The translations under genes and the position numbers were made by a program. Below are positions 42,650 through 50,725 of a stretch of DNA of 64,000 bases, one piece after another (within the stretch, counting starts at the first letter, position 1; each line of letters starts with the position of its first letter). The stretch covers positions 20,188-84,187 of the forward strand of contig DATCDN010000102.1 in NCBI GenBank assembly GCA_036510675.1, read 5' to 3'. Under the pieces are notes generated by a model. That model was not told the origin of the DNA, searched no databases, and saw nothing but the letters and a program-made list of their open reading frames with translations. This DNA is from JAATGI01 sp036510675. Its GTDB lineage: Bacteria > Pseudomonadota > Alphaproteobacteria > ATCC43930 > CGMCC-115725.

Positions 42650-43975
42650 ATGCCGACGGCAAATGACAGCGAGCTCTTGACCCGCGTCGGGCCCGGCACG
42701 CCGATGGGCGCGCTGATGCGCGAATATTGGCTGCCGGCCTGCAAATCCGGCGAGTTGAAGGCCGGCGGCGCGCCGTTGCGCCTGATGCTGCTGGGCGAGG
42801 CGCTGATCGCGTGGCGCGACAGTGCGGGGCGCGTCGGCATCATGGATCATCGCTGTCCGCATCGCCGCGCCTCCCTGTTCTTCGGCCGCAACGAGGATGA
42901 TGGGCTGCGTTGCGTCTATCACGGCTGGAAGTTCGACGTGACGGGCAAGTGCCTCGACATGCCGAACGTGCCGGCGAAATTCGCCTTCCCCGACAAGGTA
43001 TCGGCCAATGCCTACAAGGCCGAGGAACGCAACGGCATCGTCTGGGCCTATCTCGGCGCGCGCGAGACCGCGCCGCCGCTGCCGAGCTTCGAGGCGGTGA
43101 TGCTGCCCGAGGAAGAGGTGCAGAGCTTCTGGGTATTGCGCGAATGCAACTGGCTGCAATCGCTCGAAGGCGATATCGACACCTCGCATGTCGCCTTCCT
43201 GCATGACGGGTCGCTGAAGCCGGAGGAACTGGCGGAGAACACCATTCACCGCTGGGCGCTGACCAATCGCGCGCCGGAATACGAGGTCGCCGACATGCCG
43301 TGGGGCACGATGTACGGCGCGCATCGCGAGGCGACACCGGGCAATATCTATTACCGCTTCGCCCATTTCATGTTCCCATGCTGGGCGCTGATCCCGGCGG
43401 GCGAGTTCGGCCAATATGTCACGGCGCGCGGCTGGGTCCCGATGGACGACACCCACACCATGTTCGTGCATTTCGCGTGGAAGAAGAACGCCTCCACCGC
43501 GCGCATCCGCAATGACGGCACGATGATGCCTGGCACGCGGAAGCCGATGGCATATCTGCCGAACGATAGCGGCTGGTATGGGCGCTGGCGGCCGGTCTTC
43601 AATGCGCGGAACGATTACGGCATCGACCGCGACGAACAGCGCGATCAGAGCTTCACCGGCATCGAGGGCATTCATATGCAGGATACCGCGGTGACCGAGA
43701 GCATGGGACCGATCACCGATCATGCCGGCGAGCATCTGACCGTCAGCGATCTGATGATCTCGCGCACGCGGCAACGCCTGTTGCGCGCCGCCAAGGGACT
43801 GGTGGAAACTGGCGTGGCGCCGCCCGGCGTCGACGATCCCGACACCTATCTCGGTGCGCGCAGCGGCGATTTCGTCGCCCCGGCAACGCTGACCTGGCGC
43901 GAGGCCTATGCCGCCGAAATCCGCAAATCGGTCAGCCCGACCGGCAAGCTGCATGTGCCGATGGCGGCGGAATGA
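42650..43975 (+). CDS. Rieske non-heme iron oxygenase, alpha subunit
   Basis: 441-residue paralogue of the oxygenase at 19522, also phthalate 4,5-dioxygenase-like. It shares the N-terminal GPGTPMGALMREYWLPA, the Rieske ligands in CPHRR and CVYHGWKFD, and the mononuclear iron ligands in NWLQSLEGDIDTSHVAFLH. It starts 14 bp after the Rid gene with GGGAG 8 bases before the ATG. Electron donors are not adjacent. Relatives demethylate or dihydroxylate aromatic acids; the epoxide hydrolase upstream suggests that arene-type intermediates are processed. Confidence 0.92.
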   Translation: MPTANDSELLTRVGPGTPMGALMREYWLPACKSGELKAGGAPLRLMLLGEALIAWRDSAGRVGIMDHRCPHRRASLFFGRNEDDGLRCVYHGWKFDVTGKCLDMPNVPAKFAFPDKVSANAYKAEERNGIVWAYLGARETAPPLPSFEAVMLPEEEVQSFWVLRECNWLQSLEGDIDTSHVAFLHDGSLKPEELAENTIHRWALTNRAPEYEVADMPWGTMYGAHREATPGNIYYRFAHFMFPCWALIPAGEFGQYVTARGWVPMDDTHTMFVHFAWKKNASTARIRNDGTMMPGTRKPMAYLPNDSGWYGRWRPVFNARNDYGIDRDEQRDQSFTGIEGIHMQDTAVTESMGPITDHAGEHLTVSDLMISRTRQRLLRAAKGLVETGVAPPGVDDPDTYLGARSGDFVAPATLTWREAYAAEIRKSVSPTGKLHVPMAAE

Positions 43976-43990
43976 CGGGGCAAGAACACC

Positions 43991-44135
43991 GTGCGTCCTT
44001 CGACTGCTCGCCCGGACGTGCGTCCGGGCTGCGCGCTCAGGATGAGGCTGACATGGTCGATGGAATCAAGAAAACTCCCTCATCCCGAGCGCGGAGCAGC
44101 GCGCAGGGCGCGGTGCGAGCAGTCGAGGGACGCAC
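43991..44135. repeat. REP-like palindromic element
   Basis: Left arm 43991-44047 (starts GTGCGTCCTTCGACTGCTCG, ends CTCAGGATGAGG) and right arm 44077-44135 (starts CCCTCATCCCGAGCG, ends GAGCAGTCGAGGGACGCAC) are inverted copies separated by 29 bp. The outer 20 bases match at 19 positions. The element lies between the Rieske oxygenase stop and the binding-protein ATG, and its last bases hold the GAGGGA used as ribosome binding site. Same family as the element at 30809. Confidence 0.7.
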
Positions 44136-44136
44136 G

Positions 44137-45339
44137 ATGACGATCCCATCGGCGCTGTTCCTTGCCGCTGCCCTGTTCGTGAGCGTCGCCGCCCACGCCG
44201 CCGACAAGCATTATGGCCCCGGTGTCACCGACACCTCGATCAAGATCGGCCAGACCATGTCCTATAGCGGCCCGGTCTCCGCCTATGGCGTGATCGGGCG
44301 CACCGAGGCGGCTTATTTCAAGGCGCTGAACGCGGCCGGTGGTATCAACGGTCGCAAGGTTGAATTCCTCAGCGTCGATGACGGCTATTCGCCGGCCAAG
44401 GCGCTGGAGCAGACGCGCCGTCTCGTCGAGCAGGACGAGGTGCTGGCGATCATGGGGACGCTCGGCACGCCGACCAACCTCGCGACGCGCAAATACCTCA
44501 ATGGCAAGCATGTGCCGCAATTCTTCATCGCCTCCGGCGCCGCCGCGTTCCAGGACCCGAAGCATTTTCCCTGGACGATCCCGCTCGACAGCTCCTATCG
44601 CTCGGAGGGCCGCGCCTACGCAGCCTATATCCTGGCGACCAAGCCCGCCGCCAAGATCGCGGTGATTTATCAGAATGACGAATTGGGCAAGGAATATCTC
44701 GACGGGCTGCGCACCGGCCTCGGCGCGCATGCGGCGATGATCGTCGGGACCGCGAGCTACGAGACCACTGACCCGAGCATCGATTCACAGATCATCACGT
44801 TGCAAGGCTCGGGCGCCGATACGCTGATGGAGTTCGGCACCGGCAAGTTCGTGTCGCAGGCGATCCGCAAATCCTACGATCTTGGCTGGCACCCGACCCA
44901 GTTCGTCGCCTCGATCGCGGCGTCGGTGGCGGCATCGCTGAAGCCGGCCGGTCTCGACAAATCAATCGGCGTGATCAGCGCCAGCCATCTGCGCGACCCG
45001 TCCGAGCCGGGCGCCCGCGACGACCCGCAGGTCAAGGATTGGCTCGCCTTCATGGCCAAGGATTATCCCGCCGGCGACCCTGGAAACGCCTTCACCCTGT
45101 TCGGCTATTCGGTGGCGATGGCGATCACCGAGGCGCTGCGCCGCTGCGGCGACGATCTGACCCGCGACCATCTCCTGGCCGTGGTCACCCATTTCGATCA
45201 TGTGCATGTGCCGGTGCTGGTGCCGGGCGCCAGCATCACCGTGACGCCGACCGACTATGAATCGGTGAAACAGATGCGGCTGCGGCGCTTCGACGGCAAG
45301 GAATGGAAATCCTTCGGCGGGCTGATCGGGGGCGGTTGA
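44137..45339 (+). CDS. LIV-type ABC transporter substrate-binding protein (orphan)
   Basis: 400-residue Peripla_BP_6 periplasmic binding protein. Signal peptide MTIPSALFLAAALFVSVAAHA, then DTSIKIGQTMSYSGPVSAYGVIGRTEAAYFKALNAAGGINGRKVEF, the standard opening of branched-chain amino acid/aromatic acid binders. The open frame reaches back to 43972 but that part is translated REP element, so the ATG at 44137 is used. No LIV permease or ATPase is nearby. Following the Rieske oxygenase, the ligand may be an aromatic acid. Confidence 0.92.
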   Translation: MTIPSALFLAAALFVSVAAHAADKHYGPGVTDTSIKIGQTMSYSGPVSAYGVIGRTEAAYFKALNAAGGINGRKVEFLSVDDGYSPAKALEQTRRLVEQDEVLAIMGTLGTPTNLATRKYLNGKHVPQFFIASGAAAFQDPKHFPWTIPLDSSYRSEGRAYAAYILATKPAAKIAVIYQNDELGKEYLDGLRTGLGAHAAMIVGTASYETTDPSIDSQIITLQGSGADTLMEFGTGKFVSQAIRKSYDLGWHPTQFVASIAASVAASLKPAGLDKSIGVISASHLRDPSEPGARDDPQVKDWLAFMAKDYPAGDPGNAFTLFGYSVAMAITEALRRCGDDLTRDHLLAVVTHFDHVHVPVLVPGASITVTPTDYESVKQMRLRRFDGKEWKSFGGLIGGG

Positions 45340-45353
45340 TCCCCTGGCCGGCG

Positions 45354-45401
45354 CCTCTTGCTTCTGCCGCCTCTTGCTTCCACCCCCTCTTGCTTCCGCC
45401 A
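45354..45401. repeat. Three tandem 16-bp units
   Basis: Three adjacent 16-base units all beginning CCTCTTGCTTC, with tails TGCCG, CACCC and CGCCA, immediately follow the binding-protein stop codon. On the other strand the unit reads GGAAGCAAGAGG. It lies in the 147-bp gap before the Tim44-like gene; no coding or promoter role is visible. Confidence 0.7.
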
Positions 45402-45486
45402 AGACGCGATACGACATAGAAGGCATCGACCGGGGAGAGGGCCGCGTGCCCGCAATCGACCAAGAGCCTGAAAAGGTATCGCACCG

Positions 45487-46521
45487 ATGAAATTGCTCAA
45501 GAAACTGATGCTGGCGCTGTTCTGCGTCGGGCTTGTCACCGCGCCGATGATCGTGGCGTCGCACCCGGCCGAGGCGCGCGCCGGCTGGACCTCGCGCGGT
45601 GGCTCCAGCATGGGCAGCACGGGCTCCCGCACCTATCATTATAATGGCGGCTCGCCGATCAACCGCAGCGTGACCCCCAACACCCCACGCCCGTCTTACG
45701 GCGGTGCCTATGGCGGCTATGGCAATCGCGGCTTTGGCGGCTATCACCCGTTCTTGAGCGGCATCGCCGGCGGCCTCTTCGGCGGCTGGATCGGCAGCAT
45801 GCTGTTTCCCCATTGGGGTATGGGCGGTGGCTATGGCGGCGGGGGTGGCGGCTTCGGCGGCGGGTTCCTCTCCATCATCATCTGGCTCGGCTTGATCTAT
45901 CTCGGCTATCGCCTGTTCCGCGGCTTTTTTCACCGCTCGATGAGCGGCGGATTCGGCGGGTTCGGCGGTGGCGGCTTCGGCGCCCCCGGCCCTGGCCCCA
46001 GCACGAATTACATGGGCGGCGGCGGCGGCTTCGTTGGCGGCGGCGGACCGGCGCCGGCCGGCTATGGCCCCGGCAGCTATGGCCCCACCGAACAGGGTAC
46101 GCCGATCAATGTCGGCCCGGCCGATCAAACCGCGTTCGAGGCCGTGCTGAAGGCGGTTCAAAATGCCTGGAGCAAGGCCGATCTCTCGACGCTGCGCCAC
46201 TATGTGACGCCGGAGATGCTGTCTTATTTCTCCGAGGAATTGTCGGAGAACAACAGCCAGGGCCTGGAGAACCATGTCGAGGATGTCGCGCTGATCAACG
46301 GCGATGTCCGTGAGGCATGGAGCGAGGGCAATCTCGAATACGCAACCATCGCCCTGCATTGGAACGCGCGCGATTGGACCAACCGCACCGACAAGAAAGA
46401 AGGCGAGGCGGATTGGCTGGTCGACGGCGACCCGCACAAGCCCAGTGAGGCGCAAGAGCTGTGGACCTTCGCGCGCAGCCCGAGCGGACATTGGCTGTTG
46501 TCGGCGATCCAGCAGGTCTGA
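45487..46521 (+). CDS. Tim44-like domain membrane-associated protein
   Basis: 344-residue protein. N-terminal signal/anchor MKLLKKLMLALFCVGLVTAPMIVA, a Gly/Tyr/Ser-rich linker (residues 40-105), a hydrophobic segment around GGGFLSIIIWLGLIYLGYRLFRGFF, a second Gly-rich linker, and from about residue 200 the Tim44 fold (FEAVLKAVQNAWSKADLSTLRHYVTPEMLSYFSEEL... LVDGDPHKPSEAQELWTFARS). Bacterial TimA/Tim44-like proteins of this layout are common in alphaproteobacteria; their role at the inner membrane is not settled. The VOC gene starts 28 bp after its stop. Confidence 0.9.
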   Translation: MKLLKKLMLALFCVGLVTAPMIVASHPAEARAGWTSRGGSSMGSTGSRTYHYNGGSPINRSVTPNTPRPSYGGAYGGYGNRGFGGYHPFLSGIAGGLFGGWIGSMLFPHWGMGGGYGGGGGGFGGGFLSIIIWLGLIYLGYRLFRGFFHRSMSGGFGGFGGGGFGAPGPGPSTNYMGGGGGFVGGGGPAPAGYGPGSYGPTEQGTPINVGPADQTAFEAVLKAVQNAWSKADLSTLRHYVTPEMLSYFSEELSENNSQGLENHVEDVALINGDVREAWSEGNLEYATIALHWNARDWTNRTDKKEGEADWLVDGDPHKPSEAQELWTFARSPSGHWLLSAIQQV

Positions 46522-46549
46522 GATAATCGGACTGAAGAGGGAGGACCAA

Positions 46550-46927
46550 ATGGCGCTCACATCGCTCGATCATGTCACCATCAACACGGCCCGGCCGGAT
46601 GAGACCACCGAGTTCTATACCAAGCTGCTCGGCATGTATGTCGGCCCGCGCCCGCCGCTGGGCTTTCCCGGCGTGTGGCTCTATGTCGGCGAGCGGCCGG
46701 TGATCCATCTGGTGTTCGTCGAAAGTCAGACCGACGCCGAGACCGGCGATTTCGATCATTTCGCCTTCCTGGGCTCGGATTTCGCTGGGGTGAAGGAGAA
46801 GCTCGTCGCTCAAGGCATTGAATTTAGAGAAAATATCGTCGCCGGAGGCACCACGCGCCAGCTCTTTTTCCCCGACCCGAACAACGTCAAGGTCGAGATC
46901 AACTTTCCGCCGCATCTCGCGGCGTAA
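46550..46927 (+). CDS. VOC family protein
   Basis: 125-residue glyoxalase-fold protein with a single pair of beta-alpha-beta modules: SLDHVTINTARPDETTEFYTKLLGMYVGPRPPLGFPGVWLYVGERPVIHLVF, then GDFDHFAFLGSDF and NNVKVEINFPPH. Likely metal ligands are the His of LDHV, the His of DHFAF and the Glu of KVEINF. AGGGAGG lies 4 bases before the ATG; the open frame upstream belongs to the Tim44-like gene. It is clearly paralogous to the VOC protein encoded at 10184. Confidence 0.9.
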   Translation: MALTSLDHVTINTARPDETTEFYTKLLGMYVGPRPPLGFPGVWLYVGERPVIHLVFVESQTDAETGDFDHFAFLGSDFAGVKEKLVAQGIEFRENIVAGGTTRQLFFPDPNNVKVEINFPPHLAA

Positions 46928-46960
46928 GGCGTTGTTACTGAAGGTTCTGGCACCGCACGC

Positions 46961-47305
46961 GTGGGCACCCTGCCCGACCGGTTGAAGACCCGGTTTCAGG
47001 TCCAGGCGGCGGTGCGGTTGGGCACCGTGCAGAACATTCCGGTGGTGGTGGCACGGCGCGGCGACGACGATGCCGGGGTCATTCTCTTGAAGCTCAACCG
47101 GCGCGACTTCGGCTTCGAGGTTCTGGCGCAGGCGCGCGGCGCCGCCGGCGAACTGGTGTGGCAGCGCGTCACCGGCGCGACGCCCGTGCCCGAAAGCGAC
47201 GCCGACGCCTATCTCGAGCGCGCGATGCGGCGCGACCCCGATGCCTGGGTGGTTGAGATCGAGGATCGCGACGCGCGGCCGCTATTCCCCGGCGCGATCG
47301 TCTAG
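46961..47305 (+). CDS. DUF1491 family protein
   Basis: 114-residue protein of DUF1491, recognised by RLKTRFQVQAAVRLGTVQNIPVVVARRGDDDAGVILLKLNRR and the end RRDPDAWVVEIEDRDARPLFPG. The family is almost confined to alphaproteobacteria and lacks a known function. Translation begins at a GTG without a strong ribosome binding site. It converges on the PAS protein gene, leaving 2 bp between stops. Confidence 0.85.
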   Translation: MGTLPDRLKTRFQVQAAVRLGTVQNIPVVVARRGDDDAGVILLKLNRRDFGFEVLAQARGAAGELVWQRVTGATPVPESDADAYLERAMRRDPDAWVVEIEDRDARPLFPGAIV

Positions 47306-47307
47306 AG

Positions 47308-47826
47308 TCAATCTTGCAGCGCGACCACGCGGATGCGCGGGAGGTCGATGGCGGCAAGCGAAAAGTGCCGGTGATGCACCACCGCCGATAATAGGAAATC
47401 AACCCGCTCGCCGTCATGCGACAGCGGCAGTACCAGCGCTTCATTCTCCAGCACCGGCGGATGCTGGGTCTCGCTGGTCAAGCGGGCGAAGGAGGGCCGC
47501 CGATGCGTCACCACGTCGGTGAAGTGCGCGTTGACCAGGCGATAATATTTGGTGTCCGGGGCCTCATCGAGGAATTTCCCGGTAAACTCATAGCCGAGAT
47601 GCTGGGCGAGGCCGGTGCCATGTACCCGCGTCTTGAAGCGCAGCGGATCGCGCGACACCTCGATCAGCGATAACTTGCCGAGTGCATAGCGGACCGACAT
47701 CGGATCGAAATCGGCGCGCCGCGGTATCAGGTTATTGTGGCGGCGCGACTGCCAATCCGCGTAGAGCCGCCGCAGCATCGGCGCGCCCAGGGTCGGATTG
47801 TCGTCGACGAGTTCAAGCGTTGGCAC
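47308..47826 (-). CDS. PAS domain protein (PAS_5/alphaproteobacterial type)
   Basis: 172-residue single-domain protein. The core NPTLGAPMLRRLYADWQSRRHNNLIPRRADFDPMSVRYALGKLSLIEVSRDPLRFKTRVHGTGLAQHLGYEFTGKFLDE fits the PAS_5 family, free-standing PAS proteins found in Rhodospirillales and relatives. There is no kinase or output domain. The start is a GTG at 47826 with GGGGAAG before it; the open frame further upstream is in conflict with the hydrolase gene. Role unknown, possibly ligand or redox sensing. Confidence 0.8.
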   Translation of the reverse strand: MPTLELVDDNPTLGAPMLRRLYADWQSRRHNNLIPRRADFDPMSVRYALGKLSLIEVSRDPLRFKTRVHGTGLAQHLGYEFTGKFLDEAPDTKYYRLVNAHFTDVVTHRRPSFARLTSETQHPPVLENEALVLPLSHDGERVDFLLSAVVHHRHFSLAAIDLPRIRVVALQD

Positions 47827-47876
47827 GGGGCTTCCCCTTCGGCGGCGATTAAAGGGGCCTGATGGTAAAATATCGC

Positions 47877-48692
47877 TTAAGAGGAAGCGGGTTTCGCCGC
47901 GCCCAGCAGCCGTTCGCGAAAAAACTCGATCACCTCGTCGGCGGCCTCGCGTGTCGGCTGGCCGGCCTCGTCGATGAGGCCGCTGGTGAAGACGCTGTGC
48001 GGCGGCTGCAAGCCGGCGGGATTGCTGGCGCTGTCCGGCAGGGTGCGCGCGACGAAGCCGGCGCCCAGGCGATCCTGCACGGTCTGAAACCGCTCGGCGC
48101 GGGATAATTTGTCGCCGGCGAAGCGATAGCCCCGGACGCAGAAATTCTCCTTCTCGATCCGCTCGCCGATGGCGCGCCATTCCTCCGGTGACAATTGCAC
48201 CGCGGCGTTGCGCATGATCGGCAGGCCCGGCTGCGCCATCACCGGCGCCATCACCACGGGATCGACCGCCATCGACAGCGCGAAGCCGCCGGTAAGGCAC
48301 ATGCCGATGACGCCGACCCCCGGCCCGCCGCATTCCTGATGGGCCTGTCGCGCCAGTGCCCTCAGCCAATCCACCACCGGACTGGACCGGTTGGCCGCGA
48401 ACATGAAAATCTCGCGCGAGACACAGAGGCTAAGAATCGTGCCGATGCCGGGCGCCTTTTCCTCGGCGCTGGCGTCGGGCTTGCCGACGATGGCGGGGCA
48501 GTAGACGCAAAAGCCGGCATCCCGCACCCAGCGGCTGAACCGGATCAGCGTCGGCGCGATCCCGAACACCTCGGGCAGGACGATCACCGCCGGCCCCGTG
48601 GCGCCCGTGGTCAGCACATATTTCGTCTTGCCGTCGAAGGTCATTTCGCGGCGCGTAAAATCGTGGATATCGCTGTCGGTGTATGCGGTCAT
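47877..48692 (-). CDS. Dienelactone hydrolase family protein
   Basis: 271-residue alpha/beta hydrolase of the dienelactone hydrolase family. The nucleophile is cysteine in GVIGMCLTGGFALSMA; the strand-turn GPAVIVLPEVFGIAPTLIRFSRWVRDAGFCVYCPAIVG matches the family N-terminus, and a late His in PPHSVFTSGL suits the triad. Members open dienelactones from chlorocatechol cleavage, or hydrolyse other esters. It fits aromatic catabolism. The ATG at 48692 is chosen as start; a second possible start 6 codons upstream changes little. Confidence 0.88.
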   Translation of the reverse strand: MTAYTDSDIHDFTRREMTFDGKTKYVLTTGATGPAVIVLPEVFGIAPTLIRFSRWVRDAGFCVYCPAIVGKPDASAEEKAPGIGTILSLCVSREIFMFAANRSSPVVDWLRALARQAHQECGGPGVGVIGMCLTGGFALSMAVDPVVMAPVMAQPGLPIMRNAAVQLSPEEWRAIGERIEKENFCVRGYRFAGDKLSRAERFQTVQDRLGAGFVARTLPDSASNPAGLQPPHSVFTSGLIDEAGQPTREAADEVIEFFRERLLGAAKPASS

Positions 48693-48843
48693 GATTGATC
48701 CCCCCTGCACCGGATCATGGTCTTATCGGCGGGGCATTCAAGCCCCCGCTCGTGGCCGTGTTTTGCGTCGATGAATTCTTCTCAACTTCCGGCTGCTGTT
48801 CTATGCTCGGCGCTTAAGCAAAAATACCCCTGGGAGGTGGATT

Positions 48844-50046
48844 GTGAAATTCAGCATATTTGTCGCGGGCGCGCTGACGGCCGCGCTGTTCGCCGGCGTC
48901 GCCAATGCCGCCGATGGCCCGGTGAAGATCGCCGTCCTGACCGACATGTCCTCGCTCTATGCCGACGCCACCGGCAAGGGTTCGGTCGAGGCGGCGCGCA
49001 TGGCCGCGGAGGATGCGGGCCCGGTGCTGGGACAGGCGGTCCAGGTTATTTCCGGCGATCACCAGAACAAGCCCGATGTCGGCACCGGACTGGCGGAGAA
49101 ATGGTATGACACGGACGGCGTCGACATGATCACCGATGTGCCGACCTCGTCGGTGGCGCTGGCGGTCGAGGCGATCTCGCGTGACAAGCATAAGATCGTC
49201 ATGTTCTCCGGCCCGGCCTCCTCCGACATTACCGGCAAGGCCTGCTCGCCCTATGCGGTCCACTGGACCTATGACACCTATACCCTCGCCCACGTCACCG
49301 GCAGCGCGATGGTCAAGGCGGGCGGCGACACCTGGTTCTTCGTCACCGCCGACTATGCGTTCGGCCACGCGCTGGAGCGCGACACGGCCGCCGTGGTGAA
49401 GGCCGCCGGCGGCAAGGTGGTCGGCGACGTCATGGTGCCGATCAACAACCAGGATTTCTCCTCCTTCATGCTGCAGGCGCAAGCCTCGAAGGCCAAGGTC
49501 ATCGGCCTCGCCAATGCCGGCGGCGACACCATCAACTCGATCAAGGCGGCGGCCGAGTTCGGTATCGTCGCGGGTGGGCAAAAGCTCGCGGGCTTGCTGC
49601 TGTTCGTCACCGATATCCACTCGCTCGGCCTCAAGACGGCGCAGGGCCTGGTGCTGACCTCGCCATTCTATTGGGACCTCAATGACAAGACCCGCGCCTG
49701 GTCGAAGCGCTTCTACGATCGCCTGCACAAGGAGCCGACCATGAACCAGGCCGGCGTCTATGGCGCGGTGATGCATTACCTGGCGGCGGTGAAGGCGGTC
49801 GGCGGCAAGGACGCCGACAAGGTCATGGCGAAGATGCGCGCCACGCCGATCAACGATTTCATGACCGAGAACGGGTCGATCCGCATCGATGGCCGGGTGA
49901 TGCGCGACTATTATCTGTTCGAAGTGAAGAAGCCGTCGGAATCGAAGGGCGAGTGGGATCTGTACAAGATCGTCGCCAAGGTTCCCGCGAGCCAGGCGGT
50001 CCGGCCGCTGAGCGAGGGTGGGTGTCCGCTGGTCGCCAAAAAATGA
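48844..50046 (+). CDS. LIV-type ABC transporter substrate-binding protein (orphan)
   Basis: 400-residue Peripla_BP_6 protein. Sec signal VKFSIFVAGALTAALFAGVANA with cleavage before ADGPVKIAVLTDMSSLYADATGKGSVEAARMAAEDAG. Conserved middle ITDVPTSSVALAVEAISRDKHKIVMFSGPASSDITG and AYGVMHY-like C-terminal lobe typical for binders of aromatic acids/amides. Starts at a GTG with GGGAGGTGG 4 bases before. No transporter membrane genes accompany it; the 104-bp gap to the next gene carries a hairpin. Confidence 0.92.
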   Translation: MKFSIFVAGALTAALFAGVANAADGPVKIAVLTDMSSLYADATGKGSVEAARMAAEDAGPVLGQAVQVISGDHQNKPDVGTGLAEKWYDTDGVDMITDVPTSSVALAVEAISRDKHKIVMFSGPASSDITGKACSPYAVHWTYDTYTLAHVTGSAMVKAGGDTWFFVTADYAFGHALERDTAAVVKAAGGKVVGDVMVPINNQDFSSFMLQAQASKAKVIGLANAGGDTINSIKAAAEFGIVAGGQKLAGLLLFVTDIHSLGLKTAQGLVLTSPFYWDLNDKTRAWSKRFYDRLHKEPTMNQAGVYGAVMHYLAAVKAVGGKDADKVMAKMRATPINDFMTENGSIRIDGRVMRDYYLFEVKKPSESKGEWDLYKIVAKVPASQAVRPLSEGGCPLVAKK

Positions 50047-50098
50047 GGCGATGCTTTAACGCATCTTTAACGCGCGCGCGTCTCTAATGCCAAACGAG

Positions 50099-50125
50099 GC
50101 CGGGTCGGTTAGGCACCGACCCGGC
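50099..50125 (+). terminator. Perfect 10-bp hairpin after the binding-protein gene
   Basis: GCCGGGTCGG and its exact complement flank a 7-base loop (TTAGGCA), 52 bp after the stop and 26 bp before the next ATG. The stem is strong but no U-run follows, so it may be a 3' stabilising structure, a factor-dependent stop or a leader hairpin of the next gene. Confidence 0.45.
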
Positions 50126-50150
50126 ATAACTCGGGGCTTGGAGAGACGCG

Positions 50151-50720
50151 ATGTTCGGCATGGGGACCTTGAAAAAACACGCCGCTCGGGAAGAGATGAG
50201 CGACGTTGAAAGCTGGCTGGTCGGCCAATCGCTGCGTTGCGCCGCGGAGATCACAGAGACCAATAAGGATTTGCCGCTGATCCTCGCGGCCACCGAAAGT
50301 CTCGCCTTTGTCCTCCATGCGCTGCGCCGCGAGACCTATCGCGCCGCCGAATGGAAGGCGTGGGATGTGGTGTTCGAGCCGTCGATGAAGGGCATGTATC
50401 AGTTGTTCGCGATGACGCTGAGCGCCTGGTCCGGCTCCGATCTGGATCGCGCGCGGCTCGCCGCCGATGTCCAGAACGTCGTCTCGACCCGCAGCCTGGA
50501 ATATCAGACGCTGCCGTTTCTCACCGGCGCGCCCGACGATCGCCAGACCGTGGTCCACGCGGCCGCGCGCCGGATGACCGAGACGCTGGAGTCCGGTCGG
50601 CGCGACGCCGTCATCGCGGACGCGCACAAAATCTATTCCCGCTTCGCCGAATTCGATCTGCCGGAACCGGTCGCCAATCTGGCCAAAATTCTCTACGGCC
50701 GCCGCGCCATCGCGGCCTGA
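50151..50720 (+). CDS. Hypothetical helical protein
   Basis: 189-residue protein predicted mostly alpha-helical, no signal peptide or membrane segment. I do not recognise the family. It opens MFGMGTLKKHAAREEMSDVESWL and has long amphipathic stretches such as LPLILAATESLAFVLHALRRETYRAAEWKAWDVVF. GGAG is 7 bases before the ATG. It follows an unusual perfect hairpin and ends 5 bp from the convergent MFS gene. Codon use resembles the neighbours, so it is probably a resident gene. Confidence 0.65.
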   Translation: MFGMGTLKKHAAREEMSDVESWLVGQSLRCAAEITETNKDLPLILAATESLAFVLHALRRETYRAAEWKAWDVVFEPSMKGMYQLFAMTLSAWSGSDLDRARLAADVQNVVSTRSLEYQTLPFLTGAPDDRQTVVHAAARRMTETLESGRRDAVIADAHKIYSRFAEFDLPEPVANLAKILYGRRAIAA

Positions 50721-50725
50721 TCCCT

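Noticed and set aside
43972..44136. N-terminal extension of the binding protein from the ATG at 43972
   Set aside because: The 55 extra residues are translated REP-like element and would bury the signal peptide that begins at 44137.
45255..45632. 125-residue minus-strand frame across the tandem repeat
   Set aside because: Runs antisense through two real genes and the 16-bp repeats; no coding support.
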